In this document: piece after piece, positions 8,440 to 17,326 of the stretch
Layout: every line of letters begins with the position of its first letter
How positions within the stretch are numbered: the stretch's first letter is position 1
Source: Rhizobium mesosinicum
GTDB lineage: Bacteria > Pseudomonadota > Alphaproteobacteria > Rhizobiales > Rhizobiaceae
NCBI RefSeq assembly: GCF_019511345.1
Contig: NZ_JAEUAK010000017.1
Span: forward strand, 45,027 to 109,026
Reading direction: 5' to 3'
Length of the DNA stretch: 64,000 nt
Notes under the pieces: generated by a model
Seen by the model: the letters and a program-made list of their open reading frames with translations, nothing else
Told to the model about the DNA's origin: nothing
The model's database searches: none
Made by a program: the position numbers and the translations under genes

Positions 8440-9648
8440 ATGCGTGATCCATACAAGGTCCTGGGCGTCAAGCGCGACGCGGATGCGGACGAAATCAAAG
8501 CGGCCTGGCGCAACATGGCCAAGGCCGTGCATCCCGATCACAATCAGGGTGACCCGACGGCGACCGCACGTTTTGCCGAGATCGGCCGCGCCTATGAAAC
8601 GCTGAAAGATCCGAAGAAGCGCAATCTCTTCGACAGCGCCGCGCGCATGGCGGAAGCCAAGAAGCAGGAACAGACGATCATGCAGCAGCGCCAGGCTGCC
8701 CGTGAGGCCGCCGCCCGGGCCAAGGCCGCACAGGCCACTGCCGAGCGCGTGATGGAAGAGCTTGCACGCGCCAATGCCAATGCGCAAAAGGCGGCTGCGG
8801 CAGCAGGCGCCAAACAGCAGCGGACAGGCGCAACCGAAGCTGCAGAAGAGATGGTCGAGCGCATTTTTGGCGCGCAGGCACCCCGCGCCGCCGGACCACA
8901 GCAACCACACGCCCCGCAGGCGCATTCTCAACAAGCACATTCCCAGCAAGCGCAAGCCAAGCCGCATGCAGCCGAGGCGGCCAGGCAACCGGAACAGGAA
9001 ACAGCGGAATCAGAAGCCACCAAGGCGGAGGACGAGCAGACGGAGGCCACTACCGGCACTGGCGCCAACATGTCGCTGCCGCTCAGCCTGCTGACCTCGC
9101 TCGTGCGCCGCTTCACCGGCGCAGGCCAGCCTGGCCTTGAGAAGGCCCCGGATGAAGTGGCGACCGCGACCGTGACAATCGAAGACATCATGAAGGGAAG
9201 CTGGACGACGGTTTCCCTCCCGGAAGGCCGCGAAGTCGGCTTCGCGCTTCCGGCCGGCACGACTGAAGGCCATCAGATCCGGCTCAAGGGTCAGGGATTC
9301 AAGCTGCCGGGCATGCAGCGCGGCGACGCCGTCATCAACATCCACATCGCACCCGATCCGCGCTTCACCGTCGATGGTTTCGACGTGCATGCTGTGCTGC
9401 CGCTCAACATCGAAAATGCGGTGCTCGGCACCGAGGCCCGTGTTGACGGTCCGCAGGGGCCACTCAATGTGACGGTTCCGGCCTGGTCAGGCTCCGACAA
9501 AACGATCCGCATTCCCGACCAGGGCCTGCCCAACGACAGCGGCGGAAAAGGCGATCTCGTCGTTGAGTTGCGTATTATGTTGTGGGAAAAACCCGACGCC
9601 AAAGTCACTGATCTCATGCGCAGCATGCGTGAAGGGCTGTTTTTATGA
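8440..9648 (+). CDS. J-domain (DnaJ/CbpA-class) co-chaperone
   Basis: This 402-residue protein has an N-terminal J domain (about residues 3-67) with HPD at 31-33, which stimulates the ATPase of a DnaK partner. It is followed by a long low-complexity linker (about 75-205) rich in Ala, Gln, Glu and His. A DnaJ C-terminal substrate-binding region occupies about 235-395 (VTIEDIMKGSWTTVSLPEGREV, IRLKGQGFKLPG, GDLVVELRI). There is no Cys-rich zinc domain and no G/F region, so it is the CbpA-like (type II) class and not DnaJ itself. The ATG at 8440 fits the family start (MRDPYKVLGV); the frame opening at 8404 has no ribosome site. Confidence 0.92.
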   Translation: MRDPYKVLGVKRDADADEIKAAWRNMAKAVHPDHNQGDPTATARFAEIGRAYETLKDPKKRNLFDSAARMAEAKKQEQTIMQQRQAAREAAARAKAAQATAERVMEELARANANAQKAAAAAGAKQQRTGATEAAEEMVERIFGAQAPRAAGPQQPHAPQAHSQQAHSQQAQAKPHAAEAARQPEQETAESEATKAEDEQTEATTGTGANMSLPLSLLTSLVRRFTGAGQPGLEKAPDEVATATVTIEDIMKGSWTTVSLPEGREVGFALPAGTTEGHQIRLKGQGFKLPGMQRGDAVINIHIAPDPRFTVDGFDVHAVLPLNIENAVLGTEARVDGPQGPLNVTVPAWSGSDKTIRIPDQGLPNDSGGKGDLVVELRIMLWEKPDAKVTDLMRSMREGLFL

Positions 9649-9770
9649 AATTTTGGTGACAATCGCACCCTTTGTTACGATCCCTAACAGTTGATGATCT
9701 TGGGCCTGCTTGAACCGATTAACAGCCTATGCCATAGGCAGGATCATCAGAATTCCTAGGGAAGCGAAAT

Positions 9771-10589
9771 ATGGCTCAAGCATCCGGCCTCATGGCAGGC
9801 AAACGCGGCGTCATCATGGGTGTCGCCAACAATCGTTCGATTGCGTGGGGTATTGCCAAGGCCATTCATGCGCAGGGCGGAGAAGTTGCATTCACCTACC
9901 AGGGCGACGCCCTGAAGAAGCGCGTGGAGCCACTGGCCGCCGAAATCGGCGCCGTCATGGTCGGCCATTGTGATGTGAGCGACGAATCCACGATCGACGC
10001 CGTTTTCGAGAATGTCGAGAAGCTATGGGGCAAGATCGATTTCATCGTGCACGCCATCGGCTTTTCCGACAAGGACGAGCTGACCGGTCGTTATGTCGAT
10101 ACGACGCCTGACAATTTCGCCAAGACGATGCAGATCTCCGTCTACTCCTTCACCTCGGTCGCTCGCCGCGCCGAGAAGCTAATGACGGAAGGCGGCTCGA
10201 TGCTCACCCTCACCTATTACGGTGCAGAAAAAGTAATGCCGAATTACAACGTCATGGGCGTTGCCAAGGCTGCGCTCGAAGCCAGCGTCAAGTATCTCGC
10301 CGTCGACCTCGGACCGAAGAACATTCGCGTCAACGCCGTTTCGGCAGGCCCGATCAAGACGCTTGCCGCCTCCGGCATCGGCGACTTCCGCTACATCCTC
10401 AAGTGGAACGAGTACAATGCGCCGCTGCGCCGCACCGTCACCATCGAGGAAGTGGGCGATGTCGGCCTCTACCTTCTTTCGGACCTGTCTCGTTCGGTGA
10501 CCGGCGAAGTGCATCACGCCGACAGCGGCTATCATGTCATCGGCATGAAGGCTGTGGACGCGCCTGATATTTCCGTCATCAAGGACTGA
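9771..10589 (+). CDS. fabI: Enoyl-[acyl-carrier-protein] reductase (NADH), FabI
   Basis: This 272-residue short-chain reductase carries out the last step of each fatty-acid elongation cycle, reducing trans-2-enoyl-ACP. The nucleotide loop GVANNRSIAWGIA is the FabI variant of the Rossmann motif. The catalytic Tyr-x6-Lys pair is Y159/K166 in NYNVMGVAK, and SAGPIKTLAASGI is the substrate-loop block. The final HHADSGYHVIGM is also typical. A likely -35/-10 pair TTGGTG-N17-TACGAT lies at about 9653-9681. The phosphatase gene follows 30 bases downstream and is probably cotranscribed. FabI is the triclosan target, and nothing here suggests a resistant site. Confidence 0.97.
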   Translation: MAQASGLMAGKRGVIMGVANNRSIAWGIAKAIHAQGGEVAFTYQGDALKKRVEPLAAEIGAVMVGHCDVSDESTIDAVFENVEKLWGKIDFIVHAIGFSDKDELTGRYVDTTPDNFAKTMQISVYSFTSVARRAEKLMTEGGSMLTLTYYGAEKVMPNYNVMGVAKAALEASVKYLAVDLGPKNIRVNAVSAGPIKTLAASGIGDFRYILKWNEYNAPLRRTVTIEEVGDVGLYLLSDLSRSVTGEVHHADSGYHVIGMKAVDAPDISVIKD

Positions 10590-10619
10590 TCCGTCCTCCC
10601 CCAAGCGGAGCCGATCCCC

Positions 10620-11210
10620 GTGCTCATCTATGTGATCAGACACGGCCAGACCGACTGGAATGCAGAGCGCCGCCTGCAGGGGCAGAAGGATATTCCGATC
10701 AACGCGATCGGGCGCGAACAGGCAAGACAGAACGGGATCGCCCTTGCGGCGATCCTGGAATCCCAAGACATGGAATTCGATTTCGTCGCAAGCCCGCTCG
10801 GGCGCACGCGGGAGACCATGGAGATCATGCGGTCGGCCATGGGGCTTGCGCCCAAGGATTACCGAACCGACGACCGTCTGGTCGAAGTCTCCTTCGGCGA
10901 CTGGGAAGGCCATACGCTGAAACAGCTCAGGGCATCGCAGGCCGACCGGGTAACGGAACGCAATATCAACAAGTGGGATTTCATTCCGCCCGGGGAGGAT
11001 GCGGAAAGCTACGAGATCATGTCGTGGCGGACCGGCGCATGGCTGAATTCGGTCGACCGGCCGACCGTCTGCGTCACCCACGGCGGCGTCATCAGAAGCT
11101 TGTTCAAGATCATCTCCAACCTGCCGAAGGACGTCGCCTCCGAAGGCGAAATCCCGCAGGATCGGATTTTGAAGATCGAGACGTCGCAGAGTCTGATCGG
11201 CTGGATCTAG
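10620..11210 (+). CDS. Histidine phosphatase family protein (phosphoglycerate-mutase-like)
   Basis: This 196-residue protein starts at GTG. The catalytic motif is RHGQTDWN with the phospho-accepting His at residue 8; the second catalytic His is in CVTHGGVIR. LVEVSFGDWEG is the usual middle motif with the acid residue. Members range from cofactor-dependent mutases to phosphatases of sugar phosphates or cobalamin intermediates; this length and motif set fit a phosphatase (GpmB/CobC-like). The substrate is not predictable. A second, divergent member lies at 49068-49646. Confidence 0.9.
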   Translation: MLIYVIRHGQTDWNAERRLQGQKDIPINAIGREQARQNGIALAAILESQDMEFDFVASPLGRTRETMEIMRSAMGLAPKDYRTDDRLVEVSFGDWEGHTLKQLRASQADRVTERNINKWDFIPPGEDAESYEIMSWRTGAWLNSVDRPTVCVTHGGVIRSLFKIISNLPKDVASEGEIPQDRILKIETSQSLIGWI

Positions 11211-11234
11211 GCAAATCGGCTTGGTTGACGATCC

Positions 11235-11495
11235 CTACTTAACGATATCCAGATCGTTGATGACGCGCTTGCCGTCGACTTCCGTGTAGAAGATCACAAC
11301 CTTGACCCCGGCTTTGAGGCCCTCGAAATCGAATTCCTCGGGCGCCTGATAGGTCTTGCCGTCATCGAGCGTCAGTACGAGATTGGTCGTGTCGACCTTC
11401 TTGATCGTCGCCTCGACATCGGCGCTCTCGGCAAAACTGCTCATCGGCGAAAGAAAATTTGCCGTGGCCAGAAGCGTAGCAATAACGAAACGCAT
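11235..11495 (-). CDS. DUF1344 small secreted protein
   Basis: This 86-residue protein has a signal peptide (about residues 1-22, ending SFA). The mature part is the short DUF1344 beta domain: VEATIKKVDTTNLVLTLDDG, KTYQAPEEFDFEGLKAGVKV and the final GKRVINDLDIV. The ATG at 11495 has AAAGGAA upstream; the 15-residue upstream extension was rejected. The family is common in Rhizobiales, usually in several copies, and is predicted to be periplasmic. No function is established. It converges on the phosphatase gene. Confidence 0.88.
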   Translation of the reverse strand: MRFVIATLLATANFLSPMSSFAESADVEATIKKVDTTNLVLTLDDGKTYQAPEEFDFEGLKAGVKVVIFYTEVDGKRVINDLDIVK

Positions 11496-11732
11496 GTCGG
11501 CAATTCCTTTGAAACGCTGCCGTTGATATCGAGTGGCCACAGATAAACTCCTGAATATGGCGAAAATTGCCCGGAAGAATGGCTTTCGGCGCCCAATTGA
11601 TGAATAGGATCTTACGGATAATCAAGAGGCTCGATTAACCGTATTTTTCTCTCCGTTTACGCGATTTAGCAGGCGCGAATGCGCGCAATCGTAAATTAAC
11701 TCCTGCACCCTAAAGTCAGCGCGAATGTAGGG

Positions 11733-14700
11733 GTGTGTGATTTGCAATTCCGGCTGAGCAACAGCAAGCAGCTGCGGCGAGTTCTGAAGAATACGCGTGT
11801 CTCGCTGCTGGTTTCCGCCCTCGTGGCCATCGTCGTTATTGCCGTCGGCTTTGCACTCGACAGTGCGAATACTGCCGCCTATCTGCGTGAGCTGAAAATC
11901 CGTACCGAAAGCCAGACTTACCTGATCCGTGCCCGCATGTCGGCGCAGATCAATATGGACATCACCGCCGTCCGCGACCTTTCCAACCTGATCTCGCTCG
12001 GCACGCAGGAGAACGAGGTGGAGTTGGAGCGGCAAATCAACTGGTTGCTGATCCAGAATCCGCATTTCATCCATATTGCGGTCGCGCCTGATTTCATCGT
12101 CAAGTCGGTTTATCCGGCGCAATCCGGCAGAGACAGAATCGGCAAGGATGTGCGCGAGCGGCTGTTGGAGCGCATGTCTATCAGCCGCAATACCAACGAT
12201 CAGTCGGCCCGCTTCTATGGTCCCTTCAAGATGACGGAGGCGGAAAACGCCTTCGCGATCTTCTTCCCTGTTTTCGTCAAGCAGAACGGCCAGCGCCGCA
12301 TCTGGGGCGCGGTCGAGGTGGTCATCGACCAGAACATGTTCTACGAGGCGACCGGTCTGAAGCCGGCGCGCAACAGCGAAAACCAGGAGCGCTATCCGCA
12401 TCTCGACCACCTCTCTATCGCTGTGCGCGACATCGGCACTCCGGACGAAACTGCGGCGCCCTTTTTCGGCCCATCCAATATCTACGAGAAGGATCCACTC
12501 CGGCGCAAAATCAGTTTCGCGGGCGGACGGTGGGAACTGGCAGCCGTGCCGAAGGGCGGCTGGCACGCCATTCCTGATAATCAGCCTGAACTGCGGCTGA
12601 TCATCGTCGCTGCGGGCTGCGTCATCATCATCCCGATCTTCTTCGCCATATGGCTGCTCGGTGAACGCAACCGCAACATCGCGCAGCTCGAGACCCGCGA
12701 GGGCAAGCTTCTGGAACTGTCGCAGCGCCTGAACTTGGCGCTTGAATCCTCCCGGATCGGCATATGGGAGCTGCAGGAAAACGCCACCAGCCTTGCCTGG
12801 GATTCACGCGCATCCGCCCTTCACGGGCTCAAAGCGATCGAGGGCAACCAACCACTGGATGTGTTGCTTTCGACGATCGTGCCCGAAGACCGCGAAATCG
12901 CCGAGGTTCACTTCTTCGGTTGCAGCATCGCCGGAGAAGCCTGCACCACGCAATACAGGGTGATGCGGGAAGAGGGTCGGATCCGCCATCTGCGCTCCAT
13001 CGGCGCCTTCTATACGGATGCCGGCGGCACAGGAAAGACGATCGGCATCGTCTGGGATGTCACGGCCGACGTGGAAGTCACCAATACGCTTCGTCTCGCC
13101 AAGGAAACGAGCGAGCTCAAGAATGCCGAGCTGGAACTCGCGCTGGCAGAACTTTCGAGCCGCGAGGCGGAGCTTGCCGAACTCTCCGGCAAGCTCGATC
13201 TGGCGCTCGATTCCTATCAATGCGGCATCTGGGAGGCAGTTCTCGGCAAGCGCGGTTCGATCTGGGACGAGCGCATGCAAGAGCTCTACGGGTTGAAGCA
13301 GAGCAATGCCTTCGTGACCGAAGAGGCCTGGCTCTCCCGCATCCATCCCGATGATCGCGGGCTGGCGCTCGAAAGCGCCCGGCATTTCAAGCGACTCGGA
13401 GACACGCATACGCTTGTCGTCCGCGTGCCGGACGAGAATGGCGGCCTGCGCTACGTGCGTTCCGTGGGCAAGGTGCACCGCACGCCGACCGGCGAGATGA
13501 AAATCATCGGCATCGCCTTCGATTCGACCGAAGACGCTTTGATGACGCTGCGCCTCAAGGCCGCGAAGGACGAGGCGATCGCCAAGAACGTCGAACTGGA
13601 GCTTGCCAAGAACAGGATCGAGCACAACTCCTTGCACGACCCGCTCACCTCGCTCGCCAACCGCCGCAAGCTCGATATCGCGCTGGAAAACCTTACCGAT
13701 GCCGGCCGCGGCGAGCCGCAGACATTCGCGATCCTGCATATCGATCTCGACCGGTTCAAGGAAATCAACGATACGCTGGGACATGCCGCCGGCGATGCGA
13801 TGCTGGTACATGCTTCACGCGTGCTTTCCAGAAACCTGCGCGACAGCGATGTCGTTGCGCGTATCGGCGGCGATGAGTTCGTCATCCTCTCCTTCGACGT
13901 AGGCGACAAGGAAATGGCGGAGCTCGCCGGCCGCGTCGTCGAGGAAATGCGCCAGCCGATCGATTTCCAGGGCTTCTCCTGCCGCTGCGGCGTATCGATC
14001 GGCATTGCGCTGGCGAGCGGCATTCATGTCGATGCGCGCAAAGTGCTGATCAATGCCGACATCGCGCTCTATCGCGCCAAGAGCCTTGGCCGCAACCGCT
14101 TCGAATTCTTCAACCATAATCTGCAAGCCGACATCATCAACAACAAGCGCACGGCCGATGAGATCCTCGCGGGCATCGACAATGGCGAGTTCACGGCCTG
14201 GTATCAGCCGCAGTTTTGCGCACGCTCGATGAAGCTGACGGGGGTCGAGGCTCTGGTGCGCTGGCGCCATCCCTCCAGGGGCTTGCTCACGCCGGACAAA
14301 TTCCTGCGTATTGCCGATGAGATCAATGTCGTACAGACGCTCGACCGCATCGTTCTGGAGACGGCGCTGCGCGACAAGATGCGGTGGGCGGCACAGGGCG
14401 TTTCCGTCCCAAAAGTCTCCGTCAACGTTTCGGCGCGGCGCCTGCATGATGGCAGCCTCCTGGAATCGTTGACCGACCTGCAAATCCGCCCCGGCGAAAT
14501 TTCCTTCGAACTGGTGGAATCCATTTTTCTCGACGAAAGCGAGGACGTGGTCTCGCAGAACCTCGAACGGATCAAGGCGCTTGGTATCGACATCGAAATC
14601 GACGATTTCGGCACCGGCCACACCTCGATCGTATCGCTGCTGAAGCTCAAGCCGAAACGGCTCAAGATCGACCGGCAGCTCGTCCAGCCGATCGTCGCCT

Positions 14701-14915
14701 CCTCGCAGGAGCGCGCGCTCGTCAGCTCGATCATCGAGATCGCCCGTTCGCTCGGCGTGGAGACGGTGGCCGAGGGCGTCGAGACGCTTGATCATGCCGA
14801 ACTGCTGCGCGATCTCGGCTGCGATGTCCTGCAAGGCTATGCCTTTGCACGTCCCCTCTCCTTCGACGATTTCGCCATCGAGGCGCGCGGAACCGCCTGG
14901 CTGCTGGCATCGTAG
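11733..14915 (+). CDS. CHASE-PAS-PAS-GGDEF-EAL cyclic-di-GMP sensor protein
   Basis: This is a 1060-residue inner-membrane protein. A helix near 22-42 and a second near 288-310 bracket a CHASE-like periplasmic sensor. Two PAS/PAC modules follow (about 325-450 and 485-620), then a diguanylate cyclase domain with GGDEF at residue 712 and an allosteric I-site RDSD five residues upstream. The phosphodiesterase domain begins near EALVRW at residue 839. EAL catalytic residues are intact: EALVRWRHP, DDFGTGHTS, LKIDRQLV and ETVAEGVET. Both activities are therefore possible on sequence, and net output cannot be told. The start is GTG at 11733. The gene stands alone between DUF1344 and aroC. Confidence 0.95.
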   Translation: MCDLQFRLSNSKQLRRVLKNTRVSLLVSALVAIVVIAVGFALDSANTAAYLRELKIRTESQTYLIRARMSAQINMDITAVRDLSNLISLGTQENEVELERQINWLLIQNPHFIHIAVAPDFIVKSVYPAQSGRDRIGKDVRERLLERMSISRNTNDQSARFYGPFKMTEAENAFAIFFPVFVKQNGQRRIWGAVEVVIDQNMFYEATGLKPARNSENQERYPHLDHLSIAVRDIGTPDETAAPFFGPSNIYEKDPLRRKISFAGGRWELAAVPKGGWHAIPDNQPELRLIIVAAGCVIIIPIFFAIWLLGERNRNIAQLETREGKLLELSQRLNLALESSRIGIWELQENATSLAWDSRASALHGLKAIEGNQPLDVLLSTIVPEDREIAEVHFFGCSIAGEACTTQYRVMREEGRIRHLRSIGAFYTDAGGTGKTIGIVWDVTADVEVTNTLRLAKETSELKNAELELALAELSSREAELAELSGKLDLALDSYQCGIWEAVLGKRGSIWDERMQELYGLKQSNAFVTEEAWLSRIHPDDRGLALESARHFKRLGDTHTLVVRVPDENGGLRYVRSVGKVHRTPTGEMKIIGIAFDSTEDALMTLRLKAAKDEAIAKNVELELAKNRIEHNSLHDPLTSLANRRKLDIALENLTDAGRGEPQTFAILHIDLDRFKEINDTLGHAAGDAMLVHASRVLSRNLRDSDVVARIGGDEFVILSFDVGDKEMAELAGRVVEEMRQPIDFQGFSCRCGVSIGIALASGIHVDARKVLINADIALYRAKSLGRNRFEFFNHNLQADIINNKRTADEILAGIDNGEFTAWYQPQFCARSMKLTGVEALVRWRHPSRGLLTPDKFLRIADEINVVQTLDRIVLETALRDKMRWAAQGVSVPKVSVNVSARRLHDGSLLESLTDLQIRPGEISFELVESIFLDESEDVVSQNLERIKALGIDIEIDDFGTGHTSIVSLLKLKPKRLKIDRQLVQPIVASSQERALVSSIIEIARSLGVETVAEGVETLDHAELLRDLGCDVLQGYAFARPLSFDDFAIEARGTAWLLAS

Positions 14916-15085
14916 CTGAAGGCGAGCCTGTCGTCGTTCGTCAATACGGAAATACCATTTTCCCGATCGCACCATCCGGCGCAAAGAAAGGCTTTTGCCT
15001 GAACTGTTTTTTGGCCTATGAGTGTCGCGCCTTTTGAGTAATGGCGCGGCCGACGACACCGGTTCCGCGCATCCGGCGGGAACAC

Positions 15086-16183
15086 ATGTCGCACAATACA
15101 TTCGGTCATCTCTTCCGTGTAACTACCTGGGGCGAAAGCCACGGGCCAGCACTCGGCGCCGTCGTCGACGGATGCCCTCCGGGGCTGCGCTTCAAGCTTG
15201 AGGACCTGCAGGTCTGGCTCGATAAGCGCAAACCAGGCCAGAGCCGTTTCGTCACCCAGCGGCGCGAAGACGACCTGGTAAAGGTTCTCTCGGGCGTGAT
15301 GATGGACGCCGACGGCGAGACGATGGTCACGACGGGAACGCCGATCTCCATGCTGATCGAAAATACCGACCAGCGCTCCAAGGATTATGGCGAGATCGCC
15401 CGGCAATATCGCCCCGGCCATGCCGACTATAGCTATGACGTGAAATACGGCATACGCGATTATCGCGGCGGCGGCCGTTCCTCGGCGCGCGAGACGGCGG
15501 CGCGGGTTGCGGCCGGGGGCATCGCCCGGCTCGTCGTGCCTGGCGTGACGATCCGCGGCGCGCTGGTGCAGATCGGAAAGTACAAGATCAATCGCGCCAA
15601 CTGGGATTGGGATCAGGTCGGGCAAAACCCGTTCTTCTCACCCGATGCCGAGATCGTGCCGGTCTGGGAAGAATATCTCGACGGCATCCGCAAGGCCGGC
15701 TCGTCCATCGGCGCCGTCATCGAGGTGATTGCCGATGGTGTCCCGGCGGGCTTGGGTGCGCCGATCTACAGCAAGCTCGACCAGGATATCGCTTCGCTGC
15801 TGATGTCGATCAACGCAGTCAAGGGCGTCGAGATCGGCAACGGCTTTGCCGCCGCCGAGACGAGCGGCGAAGACAACGCCGACGAGATGCGCATGGGCAA
15901 TGACGGCGAGCCCATCTTCCTGTCCAACAATGCCGGCGGCATCCTTGGCGGCATTTCGACCGGCCAGCCGGTCGTCGCCCGCTTCGCTGTCAAGCCGACC
16001 TCTTCCATTCTCACCGAGCGGCAGTCGATCGATGCCGACGGCAAGAATGTCGATATCCGCACCAAAGGCCGTCATGACCCTTGCGTCGGCATCCGCGCCG
16101 TGCCGATCGGCGAGGCGATGATCGCCTGCGCCATTGCCGACCACTATCTTCGCGACCGCGGCCAGACCGGCCGGCTGAAATAG
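15086..16183 (+). CDS. aroC: Chorismate synthase
   Basis: This 365-residue enzyme makes chorismate from 5-enolpyruvylshikimate 3-phosphate with reduced FMN, the final step of the shikimate pathway. Signatures are present: TTWGESHGPALGAVVDGCPPG at the N-terminus, RPGHADYSYDVKYG, DYRGGGRSSARETAARVAAG, NNAGGILGGISTGQPV and the RHDPCVGIRAVPI block. The ATG at 15086 follows GGCGGGAAC and gives the family start MSHNTFGHLF; the longer frame from 15041 is rejected. ribB follows 10 bases later, so the two are likely cotranscribed. Confidence 0.98.
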   Translation: MSHNTFGHLFRVTTWGESHGPALGAVVDGCPPGLRFKLEDLQVWLDKRKPGQSRFVTQRREDDLVKVLSGVMMDADGETMVTTGTPISMLIENTDQRSKDYGEIARQYRPGHADYSYDVKYGIRDYRGGGRSSARETAARVAAGGIARLVVPGVTIRGALVQIGKYKINRANWDWDQVGQNPFFSPDAEIVPVWEEYLDGIRKAGSSIGAVIEVIADGVPAGLGAPIYSKLDQDIASLLMSINAVKGVEIGNGFAAAETSGEDNADEMRMGNDGEPIFLSNNAGGILGGISTGQPVVARFAVKPTSSILTERQSIDADGKNVDIRTKGRHDPCVGIRAVPIGEAMIACAIADHYLRDRGQTGRLK

Positions 16184-16193
16184 GAATTGTCTC

Positions 16194-17297
16194 ATGTCGT
16201 ATGATCAGAAGCGCGTTGTCGATGCTATCAGGGCTTTCGAAGCCGGCGAGATCGTTGTCGTCATGGATGACAATGATCGTGAAAACGAGGGCGACCTGAT
16301 CGTCGCCGCCGTGCATGCGACCCCCGAAAAGATGGCCTTCATCGTGCGCCACACGTCAGGCATCGTCTGCGCGCCGATGCCGAGGGAAGAGGCGAAGCGC
16401 CTTAACCTCAACGCCATGGTGGCGGAAAACGATTCCGCCCATACGACCGCCTTCACCGTTTCCGTCGACTTCAAGCACGGCACGACCACGGGCATTTCTG
16501 CCGACGACCGCACGCTGACGGTGCGCAACCTTGCGAACCCGAACGTCGGCGCGTCGGATTTCGTCCGCCCCGGTCACATTTTCCCGCTGGTCTCCCGCGA
16601 AGGCGGCGTGTTAATGCGTTCCGGCCATACGGAAGCAGCGGTCGATCTTTGCAGGCTTGCCGGCCTGCCGCCGATCGGAGTCATCTCTGAACTCGTCAAT
16701 GACGACGGAACAGTAACACGCGGTCCGCAGGTCGTGGATTTCGCCGAGCAGCACGGGCTGAAGCTTCTGTCGGTTGCCGACCTCATCGCCTATCGCCAGC
16801 GCAAGGAAACGCTGATCGAGCTCGGATCGAGCTTCGATATCGAGACGCCATTCGGCAAGGCCAAGGCTCATACTTACTCCCTGCCCTGGGATCCGATGCA
16901 GCATCTTGCCGTCGTCTTTGGCGACATCAGGGACGGTGTCGATATTCCGGTGCGCCTGCATCCGGAAAACGTCGCCGACGACCTGTTCGGCAAGCGCAAG
17001 CCCGTCGATTTTTATATGAAGAAGATCGCCGAGGAGGGCCGCGGCATCATCGTCTATCTGCGCGAAGGCTCTGTCGGAGTCGGCCATTACGACAATGGCC
17101 GCAAGGCGCGCGGGCAGGGCCGCGAGGCTCATGCAGAAGCACAAACGCGCGACAGCGAATGGCTGGAGATCGGCCTCGGTGCGCAGATCCTTAGAGATCT
17201 CGGTGTCGGCTCGATCAAGCTCCTGACCAGTCGCGAGCGGCATTATGTCGGCCTGGAAGGCTTCGGGATCAAGATTTCCAGAACCGAAATTTGCTGA
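16194..17297 (+). CDS. ribB: 3,4-dihydroxy-2-butanone-4-phosphate synthase with degenerate RibA-like C-terminus (RibBX type)
   Basis: This is a 367-residue two-part protein. The first ~205 residues are DHBP synthase, which makes the four-carbon riboflavin precursor from ribulose 5-phosphate: DDNDRENEGDLI, the AENDSAHTTAFTVSVD block and RSGHTEAAVDLCRLAG are intact. The C-terminal ~160 residues align in outline with GTP cyclohydrolase II, but the three zinc cysteines and the catalytic region are missing; its only Cys is the last residue. This matches the RibBX arrangement known from alpha- and other proteobacteria, where the second half is not a cyclohydrolase. A separate ribA must be elsewhere. 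It follows aroC by 10 bases. Confidence 0.94.
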   Translation: MSYDQKRVVDAIRAFEAGEIVVVMDDNDRENEGDLIVAAVHATPEKMAFIVRHTSGIVCAPMPREEAKRLNLNAMVAENDSAHTTAFTVSVDFKHGTTTGISADDRTLTVRNLANPNVGASDFVRPGHIFPLVSREGGVLMRSGHTEAAVDLCRLAGLPPIGVISELVNDDGTVTRGPQVVDFAEQHGLKLLSVADLIAYRQRKETLIELGSSFDIETPFGKAKAHTYSLPWDPMQHLAVVFGDIRDGVDIPVRLHPENVADDLFGKRKPVDFYMKKIAEEGRGIIVYLREGSVGVGHYDNGRKARGQGREAHAEAQTRDSEWLEIGLGAQILRDLGVGSIKLLTSRERHYVGLEGFGIKISRTEIC

Positions 17298-17310
17298 CCA
17301 GCTTTCCTTC

Positions 17311-17326
17311 TCCCGCCGGAGCGGGA
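17311..17326. terminator. Hairpin between convergent ribB and YcaQ-like gene
   Basis: TCCCGC-CGGA-GCGGGA forms a six-base-pair stem with a four-base loop, followed by TTATCCTTT on the plus strand. It touches the stop codon of the minus-strand gene and could end transcription in either direction. It is weak as an intrinsic terminator. Confidence 0.4.
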
